This document shows, in pieces, positions 10,870-22,061 of a DNA stretch of 64,000 nucleotides. How positions within the stretch are numbered: the first letter of the stretch is position 1; each line of letters opens with the position of its first letter. A program made the position numbers and the translations under genes. Origin of the DNA: Plectrocnemia conspersa. Taxonomy: Eukaryota > Arthropoda > Insecta > Trichoptera > Polycentropodidae. Where the stretch lies: assembly GCA_009617715.1 (NCBI GenBank), contig VTFK01000008.1, positions 4,030,001-4,094,000 on the forward strand. The letters run 5' to 3'. Under the pieces are notes generated by a model that searched no databases, was not told the origin of the DNA, and saw only the letters and a program-made list of their open reading frames with translations.

Positions 10870-13650
10870 TGAGTTATCTACGTAATTGTACAGCCATATT
10901 TCAAACTGTTGTGACTTGTAATAAAATTTTGTAATTTAAAAATAATAGAGAATAGAGAACCTAAAAGATTATCCACTTATATAAAAATAGGGAGAAGGAC
11001 GACACGTGTGCTATATACATTGAAACGACCTCGACTCTTGTTTGTCGATCTTGCCAAACACTTCCTAGTACTAACACTGAATATAATTTTAGGTGTTATT
11101 TATAAATATACTTTTTTTTAGAGTAACATAATATAATAAAAAAAGTTATTCTTGGTTATCGGATAGTATAGTTTGGATATTATAATAATACCCGTTAATC
11201 ATATTCAAGGTCAGCGCGTGGAACAACAAAATGAACCGTTGATCGAAAATTACGCAGAATTTTTCGCAATGCGAGCCAAGCTCTCGCGGAAAAGTCAAGG
11301 TCAATTCGAATTTTCACTTTTTTTATAAATCAGTCCTGGATGTTTGTCAGTGTGAGTCTTAGCCGCAAATTCTCAATGTCAAATCTGCGATAAACAATAT
11401 CCTTGCAAACAAAGTATGGTCCGAGTAATGTGAGGATGTGGTCAGATTAGGCTCGTTGACAATATAAAAATACAAGCCATCGATTGTCTTTATAAATATA
11501 ATATTGACTTATGGATGTGGTTGATAAAAAAATAAAGATCAAGGTTATGATCGATAACAATAAAAAATCTGCTTTGTAAATTAGATAATAAAATTTGAAG
11601 AGCTTTTTGAAGTACAATTACCTGCTGATTCATGAGTAATAAAGTGGTGTTAAGAGAAAGTCGCCCTCAAAGTCTGAAGGATGAACAGGAGAATTATCCA
11701 TACTAAGAAATTTTTTTTTTAAATGTATATATTTACTGCAGAAAGAATCATGGATTATCGAGAAGAATCATCGCCTCAGAATGTAAGAAATGACGCAGTA
11801 CATACTGCTCGTATTGCAAGACACCGCTCATATATTAAGTCAAAGCTTATTAAAAAAATGCTCGTATTGTGAAACACTCGTAATTCAAGTTACTCGCATT
11901 TCGAGATTCTACTATATGTATCTTATAATAATTTATATCCATATTATTGAGTGCAACTGAATTAGAATTTCATGAACTCATTGTTTAGAAATTTATTATT
12001 GAATTTACACTATTCACGTGATTAAACGTCTGATCAGAAAGAATCTGCAGACAGGTTTATTAGAATAGCTAATAATCATTTGAAAAACCTATTTTTATAT
12101 TTTATTAAACTCTTGTATCCATTATTTCATGAAAAAATAAGAGGAAAACCACTACAATGTAATCCACACCCTCCTAAAGGCTTTTGTTATGTATATGTAT
12201 GTAACAGTTACTGTTAATAATAAGGTCACCTACCTTTTTTTATTTATTCACGTAATAAAGAAAATTATAAATGTAATATTTTACATTTAAGACTCTTGAA
12301 ATGTAAAGAACCTAGAACCTTACATAATATTTCAATGAATGGATCATAATTAAACATACAAATGTATACAGCAATACCTTTCTCGAAAAGTATATTTTGG
12401 AATAAAACTTGCAAATATAGATTTTTTGCAATATTTACGTAGTATGTTCAATAAAACTCATGGTCAAGGCCTGTCTGTATTTTTCAAGTGTTTTTTGATG
12501 GAAATGCCTTTTTTGTGGTTATAATGTTAATTAGATAATTTTATTAATCAATACACTATTGTTTATTTGATATGACACATACATACACATAATAATATAA
12601 TTAAATGACACATCATCATATATTCATAAATAATTTATAATATCATCCATTATAAAGGTTATGATTTTTAACGGATTAATATGTCGATAAATTGTTTTCA
12701 AGGTTTCTCCAAATGCCATTGTTTGAAGGCGGCCAATAAGAGGCGGAAGCTGCGAAAGTTTTAGAGGTCGCAGTTAAAATTTACATTCTCGTACACATTT
12801 ATAGCATTTTGGTACAGATTTTTTTACAGCGAACGTCTGCAAATCTTTGGTCAATGTAGAATTGTATCTAAATTTTAAATATCACCCTAATTTTATTATA
12901 GAAGATAATTAACTAATGCAAATAAAACCATTGAAAAATAAGAACAGTCCAAATATAAATAAATTACTATAGAAATACGATACGCTGTGACACAGACTAT
13001 TGTATCAAGCAACCGCCACATCGGCCAAATAACCCTGAGCAGAATGGGTGTTTGGTCTTAAAATGTGGAACTTGTCTCTTAATAAAACATTATATGATTT
13101 TTTAAATGAAAAAAATGTATCAAAACAGTTTTAATTTTTTTATGTGTATTTAAACAACTTGAAAAAAATATGCTGGTGAAAAAATTATGGCGAATCCACC
13201 TCGAGATAGGAGTTTAAATGGTTAATAAAAATGCCAGTGTTTATTATTCATAAATATTTTGTATTTTTTTTATTCATAAATTGATTTTTTTCTTAAAAGC
13301 TTTTTCGGATTGAGGTCAAAGGAGTATAAATTTGCAGCCAAAATAGAGAGTTTATTCAGTTAATTTGTACAATTTATCAAAACGAAATATTGTCGCATTG
13401 TAAATATTCTGTAGACTGAGCGCTGATGGAGAAGTGATGTTCTCGACGACTTGAATAAGTCAAACATTCTGAAGGCAATTTAATGCAAAGGGGTATATCA
13501 CAATGGTGGTTTTTACTCAGAAAGACGCATTGTATGTTGCATATTTTATGCACAAGAGGGTAGGCTTTCTATCATACTATTTCTGAAAATTTTACTTTTT
13601 GAGATTTATATTAATTTTAGTATGATACTTAAATGATTATAAATCTTTAA
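10870..13650. other. Mostly AT-rich non-coding DNA
   Basis: No gene was identified. 11190-11460 is a more complex, GC-elevated patch without an open frame. 12700-12780 has a short GC-rich run (GGCGGCCAATAAGAGGCGG). The Tigger-like motifs at 11.8 kb are listed separately. Everything else is low-complexity A/T-rich sequence. Confidence 0.5.
11800..11916. mobile_element. Pogo/Tigger-like terminus remnant
   Basis: Repeats of the form TGCTCGTATTG, CCGCTCATATT and CACTCGTAATTCAAG lead into ACTCGCATTTCGAGATTCTACTATA. This resembles a Tigger right end, in which CTCGTAA-CTCGA repeats precede a terminal inverted repeat that abuts a TA target site. The same motif class occurs at 5.44 kb and at 22.77-22.82 kb. 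No opposite terminus was found, so this is probably a fragment. Confidence 0.45.
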
Positions 13651-13717
13651 AACTGTGCGTTGGTAATGCTAACGTACGTGACGATCGGAGCTTCAGACGG
13701 ATTAGGTAAATGCACCC

Positions 13718-14109
13718 TCAAACGGACTGTTGGTACCTATACAAATTCTATCGTATTAAAAAGTGGCGATAAGTTATTGGAACACTATACTCGGGATTAC
13801 ATGTGTCCTATTATTAAAATCTAATTCCACCCTTACCTAGGCGTCGAGAGTAGGTGATGCAAAACAATGTCTCTTATCTCGACCAGCGTATATAAGCGCG
13901 TACAAAATGTTCATCAGAATACACCTTGTCAAGAATTTTTATGAATAACTTCAAGCACCATGTGGAGCTACGCCGAGCATCAAGATTCAGAAAAGCGAGG
14001 AAGCAGCCGCCAACTCATCTAAGTTATATTTTACATATTATTTTCACAAATAAAGGTTTGATATCATACTTAATCTCCATCTCTGTAATTTTAACGTTTA
14101 CCCGAAACA
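13718..14109 (+). mobile_element. Candidate solo LTR or promoter-bearing repeat
   Basis: The segment can be read as TGTTGGTACC...CCCGAAACA. It contains a strong TATA box (GCGTATATAAGCGCG, 13887-13901) about 25 bp before an initiator-like GTTCATCAG, then an AATAAA signal at 14052. This promoter-then-polyadenylation order inside a TG...CA span is LTR-like. No second LTR, primer-binding site or matching 5-bp duplication was seen, so a host promoter with a short transcript is an alternative. A 61-codon frame starts at ATG 13940 just downstream of the putative start site; I do not recognise it. Confidence 0.35.
13887..13919 (+). promoter_or_regulatory. TATA box plus initiator-like core promoter
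   Basis: TATATAAG in a GC-flanked context is followed about 25 bp later by TTCATCAGA, which resembles an arthropod initiator. The spacing fits an RNA polymerase II core promoter pointing to the right. It may serve a retroelement LTR or an unidentified host transcript. Confidence 0.4.
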
Positions 14110-14429
14110 TACAAGTTTTTTAATAAATACAAATATTTAAATTATATTTATATTGTGTTAAAATAAGTTGCGCAAAATTGATTTAAAAACCATACATCTA
14201 ATAATTGTGTCCCTCAACTTTATCAAGAATTAAAATAATCGTCAAAGAGCAATTTTGCAAAGCATATCCGCGCGGATGTTTATTAACGTTATTTCACTAA
14301 AACCGTTGGACCTTACTTAAACATAATACGTTGCTGGTTCTTGTGCCACGTAGTTTCGCCATTGTTACTAATATTAATAATAAATAAATATCGCAATGGC
14401 TTTTTATAATTATTAAATGTTAACACTCA

Positions 14430-14940
14430 TTATGTGTTATGATGAGCGATTGTGTGTCAAGTACCTTTTGATGCGGTTAAACCGCCGTTAACTATAACGC
14501 AAACACACACACATACATGTGAATGTGGCGGTGAAGGTCGGTCACATATATGAAGAAGCTCGGTAGTGAGATTGCGCAACTACTAATGCTAAAATCTATA
14601 GCATTTTCCACAATTAGCTGGTCATTAGGAGGGTAACGGCAATAATCCCGGTGGGTAATAATCTCACAAGTTCTCGGTTGCCCTTATGCGATTTTAATGT
14701 CGCACATAATGACACATATTCGCAACGGGCAGGAATAGTGTGTGATGTTAAACCGTTACCATGCTATCGTCAGGGTAGCAATTTTCCTCATCGTTATTAC
14801 TATATATTTATAGTCTGTTTGACTTGTTAGCGGGTATCGATCACCTTTTGACCTCGACTGTCAAAAACATAAGCGGGGGTCCTTCCGTGCTATGTGTCCA
14901 ATAGTTGGGTAACTTATGTAACTGATTGGTTGCTTTGTGG
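14430..14940. other. High-complexity non-coding island
   Basis: About 500 bp of balanced composition, with motifs such as GGTCATTAGGAGGGTAACGG, a (CA)n run near 14503-14515 and several palindromic TAACGG/CCGTTA half-sites. It has no significant open frame and no transposon ends. It has the texture of a regulatory or conserved non-coding element, but conservation cannot be judged from one sequence. Confidence 0.35.
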
Positions 14941-14944
14941 GATA

Positions 14945-15285
14945 TATCGTTAATAATGACTTAAAAAATATTACACTAGAAATACCTTAAAATACACGTC
15001 ACTATATATATATATATTTGTAGAAAAAATTAATGGACATATTTAAGCTCTCTAATATGCATGTCTTAAATTTTTACAAAACATACATTTGGCTATTTTT
15101 CATATAATAAATCAACTATTTTCCGTGCATACTAAAGGTTTGTGATTCAAATAACAAAGCACGAATTGGGTTGGTTTAAGCTCACTGTTATTTTTTTATT
15201 AATATTTGTCGACCGTTTACTACGCCAAAAATGATTCGCTAATAAAAATATTTTTTAAAGATATTTTTATTCCAAAAACTTCCTC
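14945..15285. other. AT-rich non-coding DNA
   Basis: Low-complexity sequence including a short (TA)n tract near 15003-15016. Nothing recognisable was found. Confidence 0.6.
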
Positions 15286-15289
15286 TTAT

Positions 15290-15660
15290 GCCTGCACTAC
15301 ACTCTCTAGAAATTGGCCAAGGTTGGCCAAGGACGGATAATATAGTGGGTTACTTCGGTCGAGTTCGGTTCTGCCCGCTCTAAGATCTCTCGGAAGTTGT
15401 CCGAGGTTACCGAGAACGGGAGGTAATGTGGGGGTAATTCAGGTATCAATTTTATCATGAGCTTCCACACGAGCTCTCCAACTTAGACACCTAAGTGTTC
15501 ATATTAACTCAACACAAAAAGGAGTAACACTTTAACCATCGAGACTGACAAGACCGAAAAAACAGTAGATTCCCTCTTCACGTCAACAGCTTTAAAATCC
15601 AGAATCCAGAGCTTAACACGATCTTTGTTGACTACTAGATTCTTTAGACGCAGAAAAGGT
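15290..15660. repeat. Complex repeat segment related to 48.7 kb
   Basis: The right part (15540-15640) shares a diverged block with 48725-48810: CGACTGA-type sequence, then TTCCCTCTTC-CGT-AA, then AACxxGATCTTTG. The left part carries a direct GGCCAAGG duplication (15318-15341) and a GC-rich stretch. Two separated copies imply a dispersed repeat, but the type is unknown and the boundaries are approximate. Confidence 0.45.
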
Positions 15661-15679
15661 TACTAGGATTTCACGTACA

Positions 15680-16840
15680 GATAACAATAAGTATACAAAA
15701 AAGTATATATGCCTTTAAAAGTGAAAAAATATTTGAATATGTAATCATTATTAATTTTATTAGTTTACCTTTTGGTTTTAACAATTTAATTGTTGTATAT
15801 ATAATAAATGAAAATATGTACTAAAATTTATTATTTAGCATTTCGTTACCTGCTCGTAATAATTAATTTGTAAATATTACCGATTTTAGATCGAAAAAAT
15901 CATAAAAAAATTACGTTGCGATTTTACGTCGTAACCTCGAAACACTGCGTTGTATAGTTCTTAAATAAATAAATATATCCAGTAAAATTTCTCTTTGTGC
16001 GTTGAAGAATAGAATGTCGCAGTTAAGTAGTAAATTATACATACTTAACAACGCAATATTATAACAAACAGTAATTTTACTGCTTGTGTTATCGTGTTAT
16101 CAAAAACAAGGACATCAATGACGATCTATCTATACTTGGCAAAATAATGCGCAAATTCAACAACACGGCCATTATTAAAACGTGATACTAAACAATAACA
16201 AAATAAACCTATTTCTATCATGTTTACATGGATTATATTTATAGCAGCTCATTCATACATTAGTATGTAAATATAAAATTTATTATTAGTATTCAATATT
16301 TGACATTGGTTAACATAAGTAGACGTGTACGTACGCGAGTACGACAAGAACAGTTAAAAATACTCATCATCGAATGAAATGAATTTTTTTATTCAATAAT
16401 ATGAGTAAAACTTTTTTGAATTGAACCCTTTTTAACTAACTAACTTTCGTAATGGCTTTGTCTGCAACAGTTTATTTTACCACGGTCGATTTTTGCTGAA
16501 TTATTTTTATTTTGCACCGGTAGCGTGCAGAAATCGCAAACAATACAATAACAAAACATTACTTACATTACATGGCGAAAAATATGGCGAGTTAAAAAAT
16601 TAAGTCGCTTACCCAAAATATTAAAATCACTATAAATCATTGAAATTCTGGGACTATATATATTCTCGCATTTAAGGGAAGCTGTCATCATTGCAGCATG
16701 TTCATTTTAAGCTATGTAAGAAAAAAGCTACATCATATTCGTTGAATTAAGTTCTTAATTTTTACAACGTCCCTATTATACTGCTGAAAAATTTAAATCG
16801 ATCTAGGCAATAAATCTATTCATTGATGAATCATGTGGTA
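15680..16840. other. AT-rich non-coding DNA
   Basis: No gene, RNA or transposon terminus was recognised. A short palindromic GTACGTACGCGAGTAC motif occurs near 16330. Confidence 0.6.
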
Positions 16841-16844
16841 GTGA

Positions 16845-17090
16845 AAATTTCGAAGAGGGTCTTAAGTCTTTGATGTAACTCGGGAACTATTCTATTTTCA
16901 ACTTTCGGGAGGATTATGGGCTTTTAATTAAGCTTTAAGGTTTAATGATAATCTTAATAATATGACATAAAAAATGTTATCGATACGAGTTGCGATATTA
17001 TCAGTGTTCTGACGGGTCGCATGGAACGGTATTTTATATAATAATGTTGTGCCACAACAAAGGAGACTACCCTATTTATAACGGTATGTT
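16845..17090 (+). repeat. Dispersed repeat family D, copy 2
   Basis: GAAGAGGGTCTTAAGTCTTT and GATGTAACTCGGGAAC correspond to the core of copy 1. The following ATATTATCAGTGTTCTGACGG aligns with copy 1 at 10749-10770. A CTATTTATAACGGTATG end resembles CTATTTATAACACCGTTTA in the 21-kb copy. Divergence is high, which suggests an old family. Confidence 0.55.
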
Positions 17091-17671
17091 AATTTGAATT
17101 ATGAATAAATAAGGAGACTAAAAATAACAATGTAGCGAACATTGCCTAAATTAGCGAGTAAACTACGTATAAAATATGTCGCAATAACACTATAAATAAC
17201 ATAAAAATATAATGAATAAACATAGTTGCATTGACATAAAAATTCCAGTATATAGGTTGTTTCTTAGTAATTCTCAAATACTTTGATTAGTATAAATCAG
17301 GGATGTGTAAAAAAATTTTATCGTGTTTCAATTTGATGCATAATGTATTAGTGAATATATAATATAATAACTCAATACTAACAAAAATCTAAAAAACAAT
17401 AGAATCTTTATTTTAATTAATTTAAAAAAACATAGAATATTTTTTATTTTATTATTTTCTACTATAAATAAAAGCCAATAATTCGCTTTAGAGAAAACAT
17501 TCAGGATTGGACATTTTTAAATGCTCAAAGGATGGTCACTCAAATTTTAGAAGTATCAAGTCTAAATGTCTGCGAATGTTATTAGATGTCTTGATAAATT
17601 TCAGGTTATTTTAAAAGCGTAAGCAGAAAAATGCTCATACAGAAACCATTGCTATTTTAGACAAAATTTCT

Positions 17672-18966
17672 AATACATATGTATATGTTACAGTGAATAT
17701 GTATTTTCTAAACTATATTTTCAATAGTGGAAATATAATTTTACTAACTAGGCTAGTTAAATGTATAAAACAATTCATTTATAATTTTTCTAGACAATAT
17801 CAGTGAAACTGTATTGTTACACGTATGTGTTATATACTCTGATTTTGAATCTATGAATTCCTATAATTATATAAATCAATAAGATTGCGACGCAATTTCA
17901 ACGATGCAACGTAATTAGTTCATCGACCTAAAAATCATGTTATATGAACGTTTGTTTATGTTAAAGCAATTAGAGCAAACAAAGGGATCTATTCGGTATC
18001 ATTCGTTTGAACGAAACCATAAATCGATGGGACACTTGAAACTGGAAACAGTACTACACTTGTTCTCTTTGTCACAAAGAGATGATGCGTCACATGTAGT
18101 CACAGGGTCGATCGAAGGGACAAATCGATAGTGTACATGTTACCTTATGGAATGTGTCATAAGAAAATGCGTCACGTGTGCAATGTATATAAATATGGGA
18201 ATCAAATAAAGAAAAGACACTTGATCTTGATCTCGGAGAGAGAGAGAGAGTGACGGTTAGAGCCACTATACAAAAGCGTACTCATTTAAAACAAATGGTT
18301 CGTCCAGCCGATTCCTCCTCCCGGGTCCTTAACATATGTTCGGAAAATTTTAGCTTTAAAACGATTGATGTGTCGCCCCACTTTCGTTTTTAAATTCAAT
18401 TTGACTATTGCGAAACGTCCATTTGCTATTCAAACCCAAACCTAACCTAAACGAATTAGCCCAATGAAAGCTTAAAAACCATAGTTAGCTATATAACTTT
18501 AAATAGAGCAAGTTGAGTTTGGATATTTATTTTAGGTTAGCTTTAGGTTTGAACATTTTGGCCGTAACAGGTGATTTTTTTATTTATGAAATTAATCAGG
18601 TTGGTGGTGATGGTTTATAGTTAGTTTTAGTATTTTAAAGCATATCAATAAAATTATACTGTACACGTATGGGTTCGGAAAATTAAAAAAAATATTTACA
18701 AAATAGGCACTATTTTGATAATTAGTTGATTTAGTAACTGGACTGAATATATTTTAATATTTTAATGGATAAACAACTAAAAAAAACACGCATAAAGCAG
18801 CATATAATTTCACTACACCTGTCAGTAAAATTATATTTTCATTAATAGAAATTTATATCAACCGGTAAAAATGTATTACGATATGATTTCACTGAAATGC
18901 TAATGAAAATATATTTTCACTGGTGATACACATTCACTGTAACATATATGTACATACATATATAAT
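17672..18966. mobile_element. Inverted-repeat-flanked ~1.3-kb segment
   Basis: The left arm (17672-17766) reads ATATGTTACAGTGAATATG, then TAGTGGAAATATAATTTTACT and AGGCTAGTTAAAT. The right arm (about 18800-18966) carries the same series in reverse complement: CATTCACTGTAACATATATG at its outer end and AGTAAAATTATATTTTCAT further in. The arms also contain short self-complementary TGAAAATATATTTTCA units, typical of foldback-like or MITE-like elements. The interior holds an LTR-like stretch and TAGGTTAG-type repeats. No clean target duplication could be fixed because the ends run into TA-rich DNA. Confidence 0.5.
18137..18330 (+). mobile_element. LTR-like promoter/polyadenylation segment
   Basis: Inside the inverted-repeat segment, a TGTTACC start is followed by TATATAAATA (18188-18197), an AATAAAG signal (18206) and a purine GA tract. 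An ACA end lies near 18293, followed by TGGTTCGTCCAGCCG (18296-18310). A TGG-initial sequence right after an ACA end is how a tRNA primer-binding site sits beside a 5' LTR. I cannot match it to a tRNA I trust, and no second LTR or internal coding was found. It could be the left edge of a destroyed LTR retrotransposon. Confidence 0.3.
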
Positions 18967-19183
18967 AAATTATGATATATGTATGTGTATCAAATTAAAC
19001 TAAACTTGTTTTAAAGTCTCATTTTATATAATTAAATTTAATCAATTAATACTTTCTATTTAAAGCATATTTTAAATAAAAAAAATAAAAGCATAGAATA
19101 CGTCTCACTATAATAAAAATATGTTATATTACTTTTTTTTTAATTTACTACTTGCACTTTTTTCTGATGGGCATTAATTACAG

Positions 19184-19346
19184 AACTTTTCAATTTCCAA
19201 TGCGAAACTTTCGGTGCAGTCTGTATCGATGAACTGACGCGCCGGTACACGTGCGGGGCGCGGCCCACTTGTGACGTCATCGCTCAAGGTCGCATGACGT
19301 GTTGCCGTGACGTCACAAGCAGCGCACCTGCACGCTTCGCCGCCAG
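19184..19346 (+). CDS. Possible internal exon (low confidence)
   Basis: A pyrimidine-rich tract ending TTAATTACAG (acceptor-like, to 19183) precedes a 163-bp segment open in one frame. It reads QCETFGAVCIDELTRRYTCG, then ARPTCDVIAQGRMTCCRDV, and ends CGCCAG|GTGAGA, a near-consensus splice donor at 19347. Both boundaries carry two leftover bases of a codon. The translation is cysteine-rich but matches no family I know, and a GC-rich island yields such frames by chance. The splice-site context is the only real support; the regulatory-island reading is at least as likely. Confidence 0.2.
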
Positions 19347-19480
19347 GTGAGAACCGTGCTGATTTATGGCCGGACAATGGCTTCTTGCGGCCAATTCTGC
19401 GATGCGCTAATGGCCGTCGCGTCGGCCGCTTGCCCATTCATCGCACGTGGATTATGCGCTCTTGACAAATCTATCTTGCA
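19205..19480. promoter_or_regulatory. CpG-rich island with paired CRE and E-box motifs
   Basis: A sharply bounded GC- and CpG-rich block. It contains two full CRE palindromes (TGACGTCA, at 19272-19279 and 19308-19315) inside a perfect 12-bp inverted repeat, a third TGACGT half-site between them, CACGTG E-boxes near 19246 and 19444, and opposed CACCTG/CAGGTG sites near 19326 and 19344. This clustering suggests an enhancer or CpG-island promoter. GC richness also produces overlapping open frames on both strands (for example 87 codons on the minus strand), which I read as by-products. Confidence 0.5.
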
Positions 19481-19699
19481 GTCAAATAATATAAACGTGA
19501 CACTTGACACATTGACAGCATTATTGTAATTAATGTTCTTTGAACTTTTTCTATGAATTGTATGTTGGTAAAACCAGTAAAACGAGGAAATTTAGTGGTA
19601 ATAACAAAAAATGGGAAGAAACCCGGACTACGTCGTTATCCATTCGATATAAATAGTAACACTATAGAATTAAAAACGACGCTGCTAGAAAGTATGCTC

Positions 19700-19848
19700 G
19701 GTGAATTTTAACTGCGGGCTGAAGAGTGCGCTAGTGGGTCGCTATCGCGTCCCTTTTCTTAGAGTTGCGGCCAGGATTTCAACGCTCGAGAGCGCCCCTA
19801 ACATGAGCCATCTAGATTCTCGACAAGCTTGCCAGATATTTTAGCCGG
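19700..19848 (+). repeat. SINE-size dispersed repeat family S, copy 1
   Basis: Shared blocks with 48011-48160 (same strand) and 63291-63435 (opposite strand): GAGTGC near the start, then GTCGC-AT-GCGTCCC, TTCTTAGAG-TGCGGCCAGGA, AACGCTCGAGAGCGCC and CTTGCCAGA. Three copies in 64 kb indicate a dispersed family of about 130-150 bp. No A-tail or clear tRNA promoter boxes were found. Confidence 0.65.
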
Positions 19849-20084
19849 CAGCTATGAAGAGCTGGCACAATTCATGTAAAATGATATACATCCTTTTGTG
19901 TGTGCATTACTACATTTTTAACATTTTTTATTTGATTTTACACCTTTTGTTAAAATGCTTTTTATAGTAAGAACATATATTAACAAAATGCTTAGCAAAA
20001 AAAATATCATAAAAAGAGATTTTTTCTTATTACAATTTACCAGTGACTGTATTTATCGCTAATTTTGTTGATATCTGGACAGAT

Positions 20085-20158
20085 TCTTCTACGGTCAGAT
20101 AAAAAGCGGTCACGGGCTACATTGTGGCTCACGGGCCGTAGTTTGAGGACCAATACTC
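20085..20158 (-). mobile_element. hAT transposon terminus
   Basis: Read on the minus strand from 20158, the sequence is GAGTATTGGTCCTCAAACTA, then CGGCCCGTGAGCCACAATG and a second CCCGTGACCGC block. That is the familiar hAT end of the form CAG(T)GTTGGTCCTCAAACTACGG followed by GGCCCG repeats. The matching opposite end and the 8-bp target duplication were not found, so only one terminus can be annotated. Confidence 0.7.
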
Positions 20159-21009
20159 TAGAACAATAAGGGTTGGGTAAACAAAACACGACTGAAATCA
20201 TAATGTGAAATGCCCAAGAATAACTAAGCAGACTTTCGAAAGCCATTAATTACTACAACATAAAAGCTTCAGGAGACATGTATAGAAACAATATTTATGA
20301 CCTACAATTATTCATGGACTCTTAAGACTCACCAACTAACCTATTTTTTTTACAACGGCGTAACTACGACCGACCGATACTGACACTTGAGTTGTACAAT
20401 AAGTTATATACAAAAAGCTCATTCGGCGTTTAACTGACTAAATAAGTCGCACCAGTTTCACAAACCCACAAAAAACTATATAAAACAGCAGCAAATGGTG
20501 ATACAAAATCTACAAGAGTTTTTAGACAAACATCAAACATTGTAGACAAACAGGTGTCACTGGTTTATTTGCTATCATTATCAAAATATATTCTTTAAGC
20601 AGCATATCTTTAATTTTCACTAAAAAATTATTACAGCTACGTAAGTTTGCTATCCTATTTAAATTGAAAATGCATATCTTAAAGTTAAATTTAAAATATT
20701 TTTTTTTAAAAGATTTTTTTAGTCTTTTTGCGTTAGTTGAGAATAAAAAGATAAAAGTCAACATAAATTAAGCATTAAATTTATTGCTATCTACAATATA
20801 TAGGTCGCTATAGACCATAGGTCACTGTCTCAGTAACGAAATATTGCGCAGCAACAGACGCTTCACAGTTATTTTAAGATTATTGAATTTAAATAATCTT
20901 ATAAACAGGTGAGAAGACTTTGTTCATTAGCTATTATTCACCTAGTCGCAGCTAGCTCGTAGGAATAAATTATTGTTTGGTGTGGCCATTAAGTTTTTTT
21001 AAAAACATG

Positions 21010-21165
21010 GAGCTAGAGTTTTATTAGAAGACCTAAAACCCTCATCGAAATATAAAACAATAATCGTAAATGAGTCACTGAGTTTCATCAAAATCTTCAG
21101 ACATTTTTTCAAGGTCCGCCTATTTATAACACCGTTTACCACAACATACATTTAGCTCTAACTAT
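21010..21165 (-). repeat. Dispersed repeat family D, copy 3
   Basis: In reverse complement it reads GTCTGAAGATTTTGATGAAAC, TCAGTGACTCA, then GATGAGGGTTTTAGGTCTTC and TAATAAAACTC, aligning well with copy 1 at 10600-10660. The copy runs out at TTATAAATAGGCGGACC, comparable with copy 2. Confidence 0.6.
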
Positions 21166-22061
21166 AGCAAAGATTGCGAAAAACACTGCAACCTATCTGA
21201 TATAACACCATTACGAAACATATTGAAAGCCAAGGTTCAATATTAAATATTATTAGAAACATAACTATTTAATGTATTTTATTTGTGAATTATATTTTAT
21301 TAATCTTTAATTTTATTGCGAAATCAACATTGTTAAGTAGCGCTAATCTTACAGAAGGTCAAAACTTGGGTATTAATGCAGTTGTTTGCGTTTTGAATAA
21401 CTGCATTTAAATACATTTAAAATACTAGTTCCCAAACTGCATATTATTTATTTATAGTCTAGTTAAAAATAATCTGTTGACTATTCTCTAACATTCCATA
21501 AACTATTCATATTTTGATTTTATCAGGTAAATCGCTATGAGTTTAACGTTTGTTTTGAATTGGACCATAGTATTAAATAGGAAACTGTAAATTAAAATAA
21601 CCGTTCAAATTTAACACGATTTTAATCAATCAAAATCTCACGATTTACCGTCGAAGTTAATACCAGATTGACCTTCTTTGATTCGGACGACCGGACCAGT
21701 GCGAAATTCCGCATATGACTTAACACTGTATAGTTTAGCTTATGACTTTTACCGAGCCATGGTCACAGCCAAGGCTGTGGAAAATGTCAAATATTTTCAA
21801 AATAGAACCCACGAGATTCTTCCGCAATAGCAGAGCTTTGCATTTTGACAGTGAGTGACATGCAACAAGACACTCGATGAACATAAATACTGATAATATA
21901 TACATGTTTTATGTCTTATTAATGTGACAGTAAACTGAAGAATCAAATAAAATATTCAGAGCATTTAAATTCTTGCTATGGGGGTTCAAGATCATTTTTA
22001 TTAGTTCAAAAGTTGTTTCTAGACAAATATTACACTTATTATTTAATAAAAATAATTATTT

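Noticed and set aside
19174..19437. 87-codon minus-strand Arg/Pro/Gly-rich frame
   Set aside because: Explained by GC richness of the CpG island; composition is that of random GC-rich DNA and three frames overlap here.
21983..21996. GGGGTTCAAGATC, another B-box-like motif
   Set aside because: No upstream A box, acceptor stem or anticodon arm.
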